In this document: positions 11,747-21,100 of the stretch, piece after piece
Numbering within the stretch: position 1 is the stretch's first letter
Layout: each line of letters starts with the position of its first letter
Source: a virus
Strand: one strand, 5' to 3'
Virus record (IMG/VR): IMGVR_UViG_3300030450_001844
Span: 1-24,149 of that record
Length of the DNA: 24,149 nucleotides
Program-made: the position numbers and the translations under genes
The notes under the pieces: model-generated
Told to the model about the DNA's origin: nothing
Seen by the model: only the letters and a program-made list of their open reading frames with translations
Database searches by the model: none

Positions 11747-12024
11747 TGCCTAAGAAGGGTCAGTACAAGGCTAACGCTTCGAAGGAAACAGTTAGGCAAC
11801 GCAAGAAGAATCAGACACCTAGTCAGATGAAGAAAAGGGTTGCTAGGAATTCGGCTAGACGCAAGGCTATTAAGGCAGGTAGCGTTACGAAGACTGCTGG
11901 CAATGCTGGGAATCCCAGGCGAAAGCCAGAGGTAGATCATTACAAAGGTGGAACTAGGGTTATTTCTCATAAAAAGAACAGAAGTAGAGATAACAACAAG
12001 AATCATAAGGGGAAGAAGAAATGA
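11746..12024 (+). CDS. Small basic protein with degenerate HNH-like motif
   Basis: A 92-residue, strongly basic protein. The middle (VARNSARRKAIKAG) followed by EVDHYKGGTRVISHKKNRSR resembles the small HNH endonucleases often encoded beside terminase: Asp-His, a short loop, then Asn/His-rich residues that hold the metal. The match is partial because the second histidine and final Asn spacing are shorter than in typical HNH domains. In phages with cohesive ends such HNH proteins help terminase cut. The start overlaps the previous stop as TAATG, and the end overlaps the terminase small subunit as ATGA. It could alternatively be only a DNA-binding structural protein. Confidence 0.5.
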   Translation: MPKKGQYKANASKETVRQRKKNQTPSQMKKRVARNSARRKAIKAGSVTKTAGNAGNPRRKPEVDHYKGGTRVISHKKNRSRDNNKNHKGKKK

Positions 12025-12458
12025 CTGCATCTAACACAGGTATAAAGGGTATAAGTCCAGTGGATGTTATGAAACGTCAGGAGTTATTTCTCACGGCTTA
12101 TGACAAGATTGGCAGTATAAGGGGTGCTTGTGAGGCTATTGGATTGAACAGGGTTACAGTTCAGGCTTGGAACAGGTCAGATGTTCATGGTTTCAGGGAT
12201 AAATTTGAGTTAGCCAAGTATAATTTCAGGGAATCGTTACAGGATTTAGCTGTTGACAGGGTTAAGCAGCAGAAAGTTTCTGATAATCCTACATTATTGA
12301 TAGCATTGCTTAATGCTCACTGGCCTGAGAAGTACAGGCCACAGGTTAATGATTCAAGTGATAATGCCAAAGAGGTTATGTTAGAGATTAGGGAGAGTTT
12401 CAAGAGGCTTGGTGCTAATGCTAAGGTTATTGACCAGAAAACAGAAAAGGAAGGATAA
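12021..12458 (+). CDS. terS: Terminase small subunit
   Basis: A 145-residue protein. The N-terminal region contains a helix-turn-helix (about residues 22-60: SIRGACEAIGLNRVTVQAW), as in small terminases that recognise the packaging site on DNA. A helical oligomerisation region follows, and then 'LLIALLNAHWPEKYRP' (about 92-107), a block common to this family. Position directly before the large subunit supports the call. The small subunit forms a ring that binds phage DNA and regulates cutting by the large subunit. The start overlaps the upstream stop (ATGA) and the end overlaps the next start (TAATG). Confidence 0.8.
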   Translation: MTASNTGIKGISPVDVMKRQELFLTAYDKIGSIRGACEAIGLNRVTVQAWNRSDVHGFRDKFELAKYNFRESLQDLAVDRVKQQKVSDNPTLLIALLNAHWPEKYRPQVNDSSDNAKEVMLEIRESFKRLGANAKVIDQKTEKEG

Positions 12459-13819
12459 TGGTATTAACTTCCACTGATTCTGGCCTTTTACAAGGAGCTA
12501 AGGAGTTATATAACAGGGTTTCTTTCGACCCTACAGACTTACAGTTGTCCATATTGAGTTCGAGGAAGCGTTTTACGTTAGTTGCTGGGGGTGAACAGGC
12601 AGGTAAATCTATGGTTGCTTCCAAGTATTTGTTAGCCAGGGTATTTGAGGATGATCCTCCTGGTTTATATTGGTTAGTTGCTGCTGATTATGAACGAACA
12701 AGAGCAGAATTTGAATATTTAGTAGAGGACTTTGGTACTCTTGGGTTGTTGCAAGAATCCTCAAAAAGGGTTGATCCAGGCAGGATTATTCTTGCAGATG
12801 GAACTAGGATAGAGACTAAATCAGCTAAAGACCCCAGAACATTAGCTATGAGGGCTCCGAATGGGATTATAGGTTGCGAGGCATCACAGTTAGACCTGGA
12901 GACATTCCACCGATTAAGAGGTAGATGTGCACCTAAACGAGGGTGGATGTTTTTGGGGGGTACATTTGAGGGCTCATTAGGATGGTATCCACAGATGTAT
13001 CAAGCATGGAAGCATTCTTCCGTTGATGATGAGCAGTCGTTTTCATTGCCAAGTTATTCAAATAAGTATTTATATCCTGGGGGTCGAGAAGACCCAGAGA
13101 TTTTGGCTTTAGAGAGGGCCTCATCTGATGACTTTTTCATGGAGAGAATTGAGGGTATACCTTCTCCACCGAGGGGGTTAGTATTCAATGAGATCAGGGC
13201 TGACATTCATATACAGAATGTAGAGTATGAGCCTGATGTTCCAGTTCATATTTGGATTGATCCAGGTTATTCAGAGGCTTATGCTTGTGAAATTGTTCAG
13301 ATAGTTAATGACCAGGTACGAGTTATAGATGAAATATATGAAAGAGATTTGATTACTGATGATATTATTCAGATAGCACAGTCTAAGCCATGGTGGAAGG
13401 ATGTTAGGTTTGGGGTTATTGACGTAGCTGGGTTTCAGCATCAAGCGATGGCAGCTCCAGCAGAGGTTTGGATGGATACAACTGGTATATATTTTGATTC
13501 TCAGAAGATAAGGATTAACGAGGGAACTGAGAGATTGAAGTCATTTTTAAAGACAGACCCAGTTGATAAAAGGGAGCCAAGAATTGTATTTAATCCTAAG
13601 TGTAAGGGGATATTGTCGGAATTTGGGGTAAGACCAAATCCATTTGATGAACAGACAAGAGCATATAGATGGAAAATGGATAGAGATGGTACAATAGTTG
13701 GTGAAACTCCTGAAGACAGGTATAATCATGGCATTAAGGCAGTGATTTATGGTTTGATTAATAGATATGGTTACGGCTATATCAGTGAAAACAGCACTAT
13801 AAAAGTGAGAAGGTGGTAA
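12458..13819 (+). CDS. terL: Terminase large subunit (packaging ATPase and nuclease)
   Basis: The ATPase domain shows a Walker A motif, GGEQAGKS (44-51), and a Walker B-like block, 'GIIGCEASQLD' (about 136-146), with the acidic pair typical of terminases. The C-terminal nuclease domain begins with WIDPGY (D268), has a second acidic motif in 'FGVIDVAG', and a closing helix 'YNHGIKAVIYGLINRYG' (about 422-438). In most relatives the closing helix carries a third acidic residue where this protein has Lys. The 453-residue length is normal. It pumps DNA into the prohead through the portal and cuts it. AAGGA precedes the ATG, which overlaps the terS stop. The portal gene follows directly. Confidence 0.9.
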   Translation: MVLTSTDSGLLQGAKELYNRVSFDPTDLQLSILSSRKRFTLVAGGEQAGKSMVASKYLLARVFEDDPPGLYWLVAADYERTRAEFEYLVEDFGTLGLLQESSKRVDPGRIILADGTRIETKSAKDPRTLAMRAPNGIIGCEASQLDLETFHRLRGRCAPKRGWMFLGGTFEGSLGWYPQMYQAWKHSSVDDEQSFSLPSYSNKYLYPGGREDPEILALERASSDDFFMERIEGIPSPPRGLVFNEIRADIHIQNVEYEPDVPVHIWIDPGYSEAYACEIVQIVNDQVRVIDEIYERDLITDDIIQIAQSKPWWKDVRFGVIDVAGFQHQAMAAPAEVWMDTTGIYFDSQKIRINEGTERLKSFLKTDPVDKREPRIVFNPKCKGILSEFGVRPNPFDEQTRAYRWKMDRDGTIVGETPEDRYNHGIKAVIYGLINRYGYGYISENSTIKVRRW

Positions 13820-15682
13820 ATGGCTAATTATAAACCAGAAGAAATTATTGCCTTAGTAGACAATCACTATGATTTAACAGAGCCACTTCGTACTCGAATG
13901 GATGATGATCATAAGCTTTATAGATTGGAAGCGTATGATGCAGGTGATGGTTATCAGTCTTATACATCAAATGAACCCCAAGTATATGCAGACAAGTTAA
14001 TTTCGTGGTTATCTTCTGCTGAAATGGTAGTCAGGATTCCTTATGGGAACACTAAAAGGGAGGACAGGGAAAACAATGATGCTAAAGAGAAGTTTTTAAT
14101 TGGATTGATTAAAGCTGCTGATGACAGACTTATTGACAGGATGCAACCTACAGTTAGGCATCAATTAGGTTGGTTTATCACTTTAAGGGGTTGGTATGCA
14201 GCAAGGGCTTTGCTAGTTAAAGACGATGAGGGTGAAACTCACGTAGAGATTCAACCATGGGACCCACTTCACACATATTGGGGTGAAGGTAAGAAGGGCT
14301 TAGCATGGGCTTGTTATAAAACAAAGAAGACTCCTACTGAAATTAAGGCTATTTGGGGTGTAGAGGTTCAGGGTGAGGGCAAAGGCCCAGATGATGACGA
14401 TGGCATAGATGTTTATGATTTTTATGATTCAGATGACAATATTGTATGCACAGATACTACTGTTTTAAAAAAGAGGACAAAACACGGCTCTAAGAGAGTT
14501 CCTGTTGTTTTAGGCCCTGTTGGTGCTACTCCGTTAGTACAGGCTATTACTGATACAGGTAACTTAGATACAATAGAGGATTATGGAGAATCATGTTATA
14601 AGTCTTCCAGGGAACTATTTGACAAACATAATTTTATGATGAGTTCGTTGCTTGAGATGACTGCAAGGTCTAGAAAGCAAGGGTTAAAGATAAAGTCCAG
14701 AGATGGTAATAAATCGCTAGAGGAAGACCCTTATGTAGAAGGTTCCGAAATATCATTGGCTCAAGGGGAAGATGTAGAACCTTTGGGTTTACTAGAAATG
14801 GCTAAGGAATCTGGTATGTTTATGGGGCTTGTATCTGGTGAGATGCAAAGAGGTGGTTTGCCTCATTCTATTTATGGCCAGTTAGAATTTCAATTATCAG
14901 GATTTGCCATAAATACATTGAGACAAGGTGTGGAGACTGTATTAGTTCCTAGATTACAAGCTATGGAAAAGGCTTACAGGTCTATATTTCAGGTTATTTG
15001 TGATCAGTATATAACTGGTGCATTTAAGTCATTTGAGGTTAGTGGTCAAGATAAAAACAGAATGTATTTTAGTGAGCAAGTTACTCCTGAGATGATTCGC
15101 AATGCTGGTGATGTAGAAGTTAGCTTTATTGGTCAGCTTCCACAGGATGAAATGGGTAAGATGTCTATGGCACAGATTGCTAGAGAAGGTCAGACCCCAT
15201 TATTACCAGATGTTTACATACGAGATAATATATTAGGATTACAGTCAGCAGACCAAATGGAAGATGCTATAAATACTCAGGTAGCAGAACGCACTCTACC
15301 TGAAGCTACTTTATGGTCGCTGTTGCAAGCAGCTAATCGACAAGGCAGAGAAGATTTAGCTGAACTGTATCAAGCAGAGTTGAGGCGTTTGTTTATGACT
15401 AAGCAAATGGAGGAGATGCAGATGGTAATGGCAGCTCAAGGAGTTGGGCAAGGAGCCCCACCACCAGGAGGTGCTCCACCTCAAGGAGGTGCTCCACCTC
15501 AAGGAGGTGCAGGCCCAATGTTACCACCAACAGTTATGCCTAATGCAGCATTAGGGGTTCCACCTCCAATGCCTACAGCACCTGTTCGTAGTGTTGCTCC
15601 AGGAACGCCAAGACCAGGAGCACAAAATACAGAAAGTCGATTAGCAAGTTTAGGATTAGTACCACCAGCAGGAGGTGAGTAA
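13820..15682 (+). CDS. Portal protein
   Basis: A 620-residue protein directly after the large terminase, with features of phage portals: an early helical segment (LRTRMDDDHKLY), 'SYTSNEPQVYADKLISWLSSAEMVVRIP' style wing sequence, and 'GGLPHSIYGQLEFQLSGFAINTLRQGVETVL', followed by a long clip and crown helix. The last 100 residues are a Pro/Gly-rich tail (GAPPQGGAPPQGG) encoded by 18-bp tandem repeats (15467-15502 plus a partial third), then a short C-terminal helix. The portal is a ring at one capsid vertex through which DNA is packed. AAGGTGG lies before the ATG, and the stop overlaps the next start (TAATG). Confidence 0.75.
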   Translation: MANYKPEEIIALVDNHYDLTEPLRTRMDDDHKLYRLEAYDAGDGYQSYTSNEPQVYADKLISWLSSAEMVVRIPYGNTKREDRENNDAKEKFLIGLIKAADDRLIDRMQPTVRHQLGWFITLRGWYAARALLVKDDEGETHVEIQPWDPLHTYWGEGKKGLAWACYKTKKTPTEIKAIWGVEVQGEGKGPDDDDGIDVYDFYDSDDNIVCTDTTVLKKRTKHGSKRVPVVLGPVGATPLVQAITDTGNLDTIEDYGESCYKSSRELFDKHNFMMSSLLEMTARSRKQGLKIKSRDGNKSLEEDPYVEGSEISLAQGEDVEPLGLLEMAKESGMFMGLVSGEMQRGGLPHSIYGQLEFQLSGFAINTLRQGVETVLVPRLQAMEKAYRSIFQVICDQYITGAFKSFEVSGQDKNRMYFSEQVTPEMIRNAGDVEVSFIGQLPQDEMGKMSMAQIAREGQTPLLPDVYIRDNILGLQSADQMEDAINTQVAERTLPEATLWSLLQAANRQGREDLAELYQAELRRLFMTKQMEEMQMVMAAQGVGQGAPPPGGAPPQGGAPPQGGAGPMLPPTVMPNAALGVPPPMPTAPVRSVAPGTPRPGAQNTESRLASLGLVPPAGGE

Positions 15683-17790
15683 TGGCATTCCCATTCAATT
15701 TCGGTCAAAAAAAAGGTTCAAAAGGAATAGAGTTTGGTTTTAAAGGAGGGGAAGGGCTTACAGGAGGAGGATTTACTGTTAAGCAGAGGGAAGGGCAAGC
15801 TGATGCTGATCCAGCCGTAGTTCGTATGCGAACAGCAGATGATTATATTAATAGAGCTAAAGAAGCATGGGCTAGGCCAGATGAATACATTAATGGTGTA
15901 CTTTATACTAAAACTGACAGGCTGGCATCTATTTTAAGTTCATTACAGTCAGATTTGGCAGCAGGTCTTGTTGGTGAAGAAGAAGCCATAAGGGTGTTAA
16001 GAAGTCCGTTTGGGCCAAATAGAGTTACAGGTGGCATGGATTATAGCCAGGCTACTGGCATGATATCAGGATGGAATAGGGCTGCTGGTGCAGATGCTTT
16101 TCGTGGTTTTGGTGATCAGTTACCAGATAGTATGCTTGAAGGCATGGGTGCTGCTGGCACAGCTTCACCAGGTGCTGGTGCTTTTGGTTGGACTGATGAA
16201 GGATGGGACCCTTATTCTGACGAGGCAACTGAGCAGAGGTTAGCTCTGGAAGAAGCTGAAAGACAAGCTGCTTTAAAAAAATCGTCATTTGAATTAGGTA
16301 AAACTCCTACTAGTTTAGAACAAAACTTAGCTGAAGCTGAAAGAAAAAGGGCTCTAGCTACTATGGGCGAAGGGTTCAACTTGGTAGGGTCAGAATTTCA
16401 GGATAAGATAGACGTTAACAGAGCTAAAGAAAATGTTGACATTGCAAAAAGGGATAATGATGCAGCTAAGAAAGCTCTAGGTGATGCGACAACAGATGAA
16501 GAAAAAGCCAAAGCTAAAGCTGATGCTGATGCTGCTAAAAAAATACTTGATGATGCAAACACGAATTTAAAGAATATAACTACTCTAGGTGGAGGCGAGC
16601 CTGCTAAGAAGCCTATCGTTACTACTACTGGGCTTTTGTCTGGAGTTACTGACCTAACTGGATTAAGAAATGCAGTTCTGTCCGATACTGGTGGAAAACT
16701 AAATTCTCTTGATATAGAGGGATGGTTAAAGGCTAATGGTTACACCTCTAGTGAAGCATCTACACTTATGTATAATATGCTTAAAGAAAGAGATGCAGGT
16801 GTTAAACCTCCAGGTGATAAACCTACAGGTGATAAACCTACAGGTGACACGGATGGGTCTAAAGATGTATCAGGAGGCATGGTTGTAAAATCTGGAGCTC
16901 AGCAATCTGAGGTGGGGACACAACCTGGGGTAGATGCTGAGACACAAAGGCAAATGATACAGATGAGATCAGCAGGTGCTTTACCCACTCCTATACAGTC
17001 TGGAATTGGGTTAGGACAGGCTATGGCAACTCCAGGTGAGGCTTTTCAACAGTATAGGTTGTCACAGTATGGTGGTCAGCCTAGTGCAGCAGAATTAGCT
17101 AGAGCACAAAGAACTGGAGCTTTATATACAGGTTTTCAGCCTTCTTATGGTAGATTTTTGCTTTCGGCTACGAGGCCTACTTCTGATATAGAGCTTGGTG
17201 CTTTCGGTGACGAACAAGCTGAAGGAGAGGCGTTTGCTAGGTTTTTGCGTTCAGGTCAGAGGGCTCCTATTGGTGACGTTAGGTCTGCTTATGGGGGATT
17301 AGCTGATTATTTGACTCAGATTTCTCAGGGGGGTATGCCTGGTGGTGAATCAGGACTTAGGTATGGTGCTGTTTTTGGTCAAGACTTGGGGCCACAGCAA
17401 ATTAAAGGGAATCTATTAGAAACCACTATGGCTTCGTTGGGGATGGCTCCAGGTATGGGAGGCAGAACTTATCGTAATTTGGCTAACATCTATGACACGA
17501 TGCAAGCTCAGTATGGACAAGAAGCAGGGGCTGCTAACTTTGCTAATTGGGTTTCAGGTGGTTTGGGCAATCAGTCTAGTCCAAATGCTTTTAATTCTTT
17601 TAATCCGACACAATCTACTTACACTCCAGCTCAACAGACGGCTATTAGGAAAATGAGGCCGACATCATCTGACATCATAAATAGGCAAGCAATGGCTAAT
17701 GAGATGACTGGTGGGTATATTGGTGGAGGGTGGAATCCTAGGGTCACTGATGATTTAGAGGACGTTATGGTTACAGGAGGAGGATTCTAA
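15682..17790 (+). CDS. Large virion-type protein with coiled-coil region, 702 residues
   Basis: The start has AGGAGGTGAG and overlaps the portal stop. The N-terminal 50 residues are Gly/Phe-rich and look disordered. A helical head follows (about 50-200), then a long charged coiled coil of Ala, Lys, Asp and Glu (about 215-300, 'AKAKADADAAKKILDDA'). A linker holds three copies of PTGDK-type repeats (about 374-390). The C-terminal 270 residues are Gly, Gln and Ala-rich. This composition, with no enzyme motif, suits a structural or DNA-ejection protein. Its place between portal and the 1882-residue protein is like that of internal virion proteins of podoviruses (inference). Confidence 0.5.
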   Translation: MAFPFNFGQKKGSKGIEFGFKGGEGLTGGGFTVKQREGQADADPAVVRMRTADDYINRAKEAWARPDEYINGVLYTKTDRLASILSSLQSDLAAGLVGEEEAIRVLRSPFGPNRVTGGMDYSQATGMISGWNRAAGADAFRGFGDQLPDSMLEGMGAAGTASPGAGAFGWTDEGWDPYSDEATEQRLALEEAERQAALKKSSFELGKTPTSLEQNLAEAERKRALATMGEGFNLVGSEFQDKIDVNRAKENVDIAKRDNDAAKKALGDATTDEEKAKAKADADAAKKILDDANTNLKNITTLGGGEPAKKPIVTTTGLLSGVTDLTGLRNAVLSDTGGKLNSLDIEGWLKANGYTSSEASTLMYNMLKERDAGVKPPGDKPTGDKPTGDTDGSKDVSGGMVVKSGAQQSEVGTQPGVDAETQRQMIQMRSAGALPTPIQSGIGLGQAMATPGEAFQQYRLSQYGGQPSAAELARAQRTGALYTGFQPSYGRFLLSATRPTSDIELGAFGDEQAEGEAFARFLRSGQRAPIGDVRSAYGGLADYLTQISQGGMPGGESGLRYGAVFGQDLGPQQIKGNLLETTMASLGMAPGMGGRTYRNLANIYDTMQAQYGQEAGAANFANWVSGGLGNQSSPNAFNSFNPTQSTYTPAQQTAIRKMRPTSSDIINRQAMANEMTGGYIGGGWNPRVTDDLEDVMVTGGGF

Positions 17791-17791
17791 G

Positions 17792-18157
17792 ATGCCTGAA
17801 GATTATAATGCATTTGATAACTTTTATACTAACCTTTTAGACGTTGATCCTCAGATGGCTTATTTTGGTCAAGCTAGTAGTTGGACTCCGTCAGGTTCTG
17901 CAGGACAGTCTCCTGCTATGGACAGGGCACAAGATTGGGCTATGGGGCAATATTCTAATTTTTATAATAGGTATTTGGGTAATGTTGGTAGAGAATATGG
18001 TAGAAGAGCACGTGGTGAACAGCCTGGTAAGATAGGCACTTTTGCTGAATATTTACAAGATGATCCATTTACTGAAAGATATTCGAGGTTAACTCCGTAT
18101 CAAAAGGGAGTGTCAACAAGTAAGTTTGCTCCTAGTACAAGGTACATATTCTTTTAA
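17792..18157 (+). CDS. Hypothetical virion-type protein, 121 residues
   Basis: A small protein rich in Tyr, Gln, Gly and Ser, with no membrane span or catalytic motif. A strong GGAGGAGG site is 8 to 10 bases before the ATG and lies at the end of the previous gene. The stop overlaps the start of the giant gene as TAATG. Residues such as YSNFYNRYLGNVGREYGRR share the style of the C-terminal part of the 702-residue protein, so the two may act together. The function is unknown. Confidence 0.5.
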   Translation: MPEDYNAFDNFYTNLLDVDPQMAYFGQASSWTPSGSAGQSPAMDRAQDWAMGQYSNFYNRYLGNVGREYGRRARGEQPGKIGTFAEYLQDDPFTERYSRLTPYQKGVSTSKFAPSTRYIFF

Positions 18158-21100
18158 TGTCTATGCAAAATAACAATATGAATGACCCAAGTGTTTGGGA
18201 TAGGTTTATGCCAGCATTACAGCAGGCTGGGGGTACTTTAGGTCAAGCTGGAGGGCAAGCATTCGAGGGATTTGTTAATTTGCCTGGTATCAAACAAGGG
18301 CTTGGTTTGATTGAGGGTGTTTCTGAAAAAGCTGTGAATCCTTTTGTTAGTCAGATTATAGCAGGTTCTCCGATACAGGGTATAACTAAAGACCCTGAAA
18401 GAAGGTGGGAGGCATTTAAAACTCCAGATGGAGGTATTTCTTGGAGTGCAGTTGCACAGGCTAATCCTTTCTCTTTACTTGCTAGGGGTATTGGTGGTGT
18501 AGCCAGGGAGAACATCCCTTCATTACAGAATTTTAGGTTAGCTCCTCAGAATACTATAAAAGCACAAAGGTTGAGAGACGAAGAAGCAAGGCGTGAAGCT
18601 GAACTTGGCAGACAGTTAACTGGCAGGGAATTAAGGATGATGGAGCAGGAAATGTATGCATTACCTAAGCATGTTAGGGGTGCATTGCAGGAAGCTCCGT
18701 TTTTAGCCATTCCTCCAACTGCTGCTATTAGGGCTTCTTCTGCTGCAGCTAGAACTGGCACTGCTATTTCAAAATTGGGTAAAGCTGCTCCTGTTGCTAA
18801 GGCAGGATTAAAGGGAGCAGAGGCTGGTTTATATCCTTTCCAAGTTTTGGAGAAGGGAGCTGAGAAGGCACTGAAGTTACCTATTAAGGGTACTGCTAAG
18901 GGTCTTGGTTTTGTTGGAGCAAAAACAGGTGTTACTCCTGCTGCAGTTGCTGCCTTTCGTGCAGGAGCTAGGAAAGTAGGAAGAGAAGCTAGGGCTGCTG
19001 AAATCATAGAAGGTTCTGCTGGCAAATATCAACCAGGTCAATGGCAATGGGACCCTAAAGCCAGAAAGTCTAAGGGAGATTGGGATGAACTCGAAGAAGC
19101 ATTAAGAAGAAATGAAGAATTATTTACTGACCCTAATGCTGATATTATAAGGGGTCATATCAAAAAGTTTGGCAGGGGTTTCGATGACTTAAATATAAGT
19201 AATATGCAACTTGTGCCTAATGCTGCTAAAGCTAAGGCTATTGAGGCAGGTAGAAAGGCTAAACAAACCTGGACTTCTGAAGATTATGACAAGGTTGTTC
19301 GTGTGGATGCTGATATTGAGAGACTTAAGGACACTCCTGTTTATGAAGAAATACCTACTGACCCTGATGTGGCCATGAAGGTAGGAGGGGCACTTGAACG
19401 AGATGTTTTAAGGCAAATAGGAATGGAAGTTCCAGATGTTGGCCCTGGTAGGTATAATTCTTTGCCAGATACCAGAGATGCTTCAGCAATAAGGAGGGAA
19501 GCTAATGATGTGTTTAACGAAAGCCCAGAGATGGATGTTGACGAGGCTTTTGCTGCTAGTGAGGCTAGGCTATATGGTAGAGAAGGAGAGAATTGGTTCA
19601 AGGATGAATATATTTCGTTACAAAATCCTAGAGAAGCTGATATGGGGTATAGAGTTTACAAGTCCGTTAGAGATGGATTTGGTAATAATGTGGAAACTCC
19701 ATTCAATACAGGAATAGATGCGATTAGAAATGCTGTTAGGTCTGGGGCTATACGTAACACTGCTAACAAGATGGTCGGTAAAACTGCTGCTGAAAAGATA
19801 GACAATGCAGTCAAGAGTGTTACAAAGAAGTTCCCTGCTCATACTGCTGATGTATTCGTTACTAATATAATGAAGTTTTGGGATGGACAGTTTGGTACTA
19901 GGATATTACAGGATTATTTATCAGAAGCTGCAAGAAACAGAGCAGGCCATCCTGGGTCTGCGACTGCTTTTGGAAGCCAGTATTTAGCAAAGAAGATAGT
20001 CTCTTTGGGAGACTTGATTCCTAGGGTGACAGGGTCTGCTTCTGCTCGTGGTGGGGATAGATGGATTAATTTTCACGTATCAGAGATACAGCCGTTGCTT
20101 CAGGTTGGTATTGCTACATCAGATATAGAGAAAAGACTTTTTGCTAAAGTTTGGTTGAGACATTATGGTAATGCAAAAAAAATCGCTACGGCTGAAGGGG
20201 AAAACTTAGCAAAGAATTTCTCCGTACCTCAATATTTTGATAAGAAAACAGGTTTAAAGCATACGGATGATAATGCTTACAAACATATAGGGATCAAGGC
20301 AAAGGGGCAAAGTCAGCTCGATGCTGATATTGATATGCTACGAAATTGGGACGATAACAATTGGTGGCTACAACAAACTAATGATGTTACTGGCGATTTG
20401 TATTCTCAGGCCCAGATAGATGCTGCGAGGAAGGGCATGTTGAGGACATCCAAGATGTATGCTGAGGAAAGGGTTGGGTTATTGAGGGAGGGTATAATCA
20501 GTCCTGCTGATTATGAGAACTTCAGGAAATGGAAGTTTTATAGCCCTACTAAGGTATTAGATAACAGGCTTAGTGAGGAATATGTAGCTATAAAGAATTA
20601 TGCAGGAAGAAAGGGTAATCTGAGTCTATTGGACAGGGAAATATATAACTTGTCACAACATAGTTCTCAGAGAAAAGCGTTACCTCCAATAGACGAGGTG
20701 CTTGGGCAGGAGTTGATAAAGAATCAATTGAATATAGGTAAAAACAAAATAATGAGACAGTTCATAAATTCTGGGATTCCTGAAGAGTTAAACCTAAAGG
20801 AAGTGACGGATCAATTTTTTAAGATAGACCCAGTTACAGGGAAGCAAGTTCGTTCTATATATAAGACGGCTAAAGGTAAAGAGGTTGCCAAGCCTTTATA
20901 TGATGAAAAGATGAAGTCTGGATATCTCTCCTATTCTAAAGATGGCAGGATTGTCGTTTTTGGTGATGCGAAAGGAAAGGCTATCCCTAAAGTATTATGG
21001 GATAGTTTGAATGGTCCTGGTGGAATGGCGTTAAGGTCGGAATGGGAGGCCCAGCATATACTTAAAGCTGCTAATGGATTCTTTAGGTCTGTGTATACTT

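Noticed and set aside
11743-12030. Minus-strand frame opposite the HNH-like gene
   Set aside because: The plus-strand gene has stop-start overlaps on both sides and a family-like motif, and the antisense frame has neither.
18546-19025. Long antisense open frame inside the giant gene
   Set aside because: A shadow of the Ala/Gly-rich coding sequence, with no leader and in the opposite direction inside a continuous gene.
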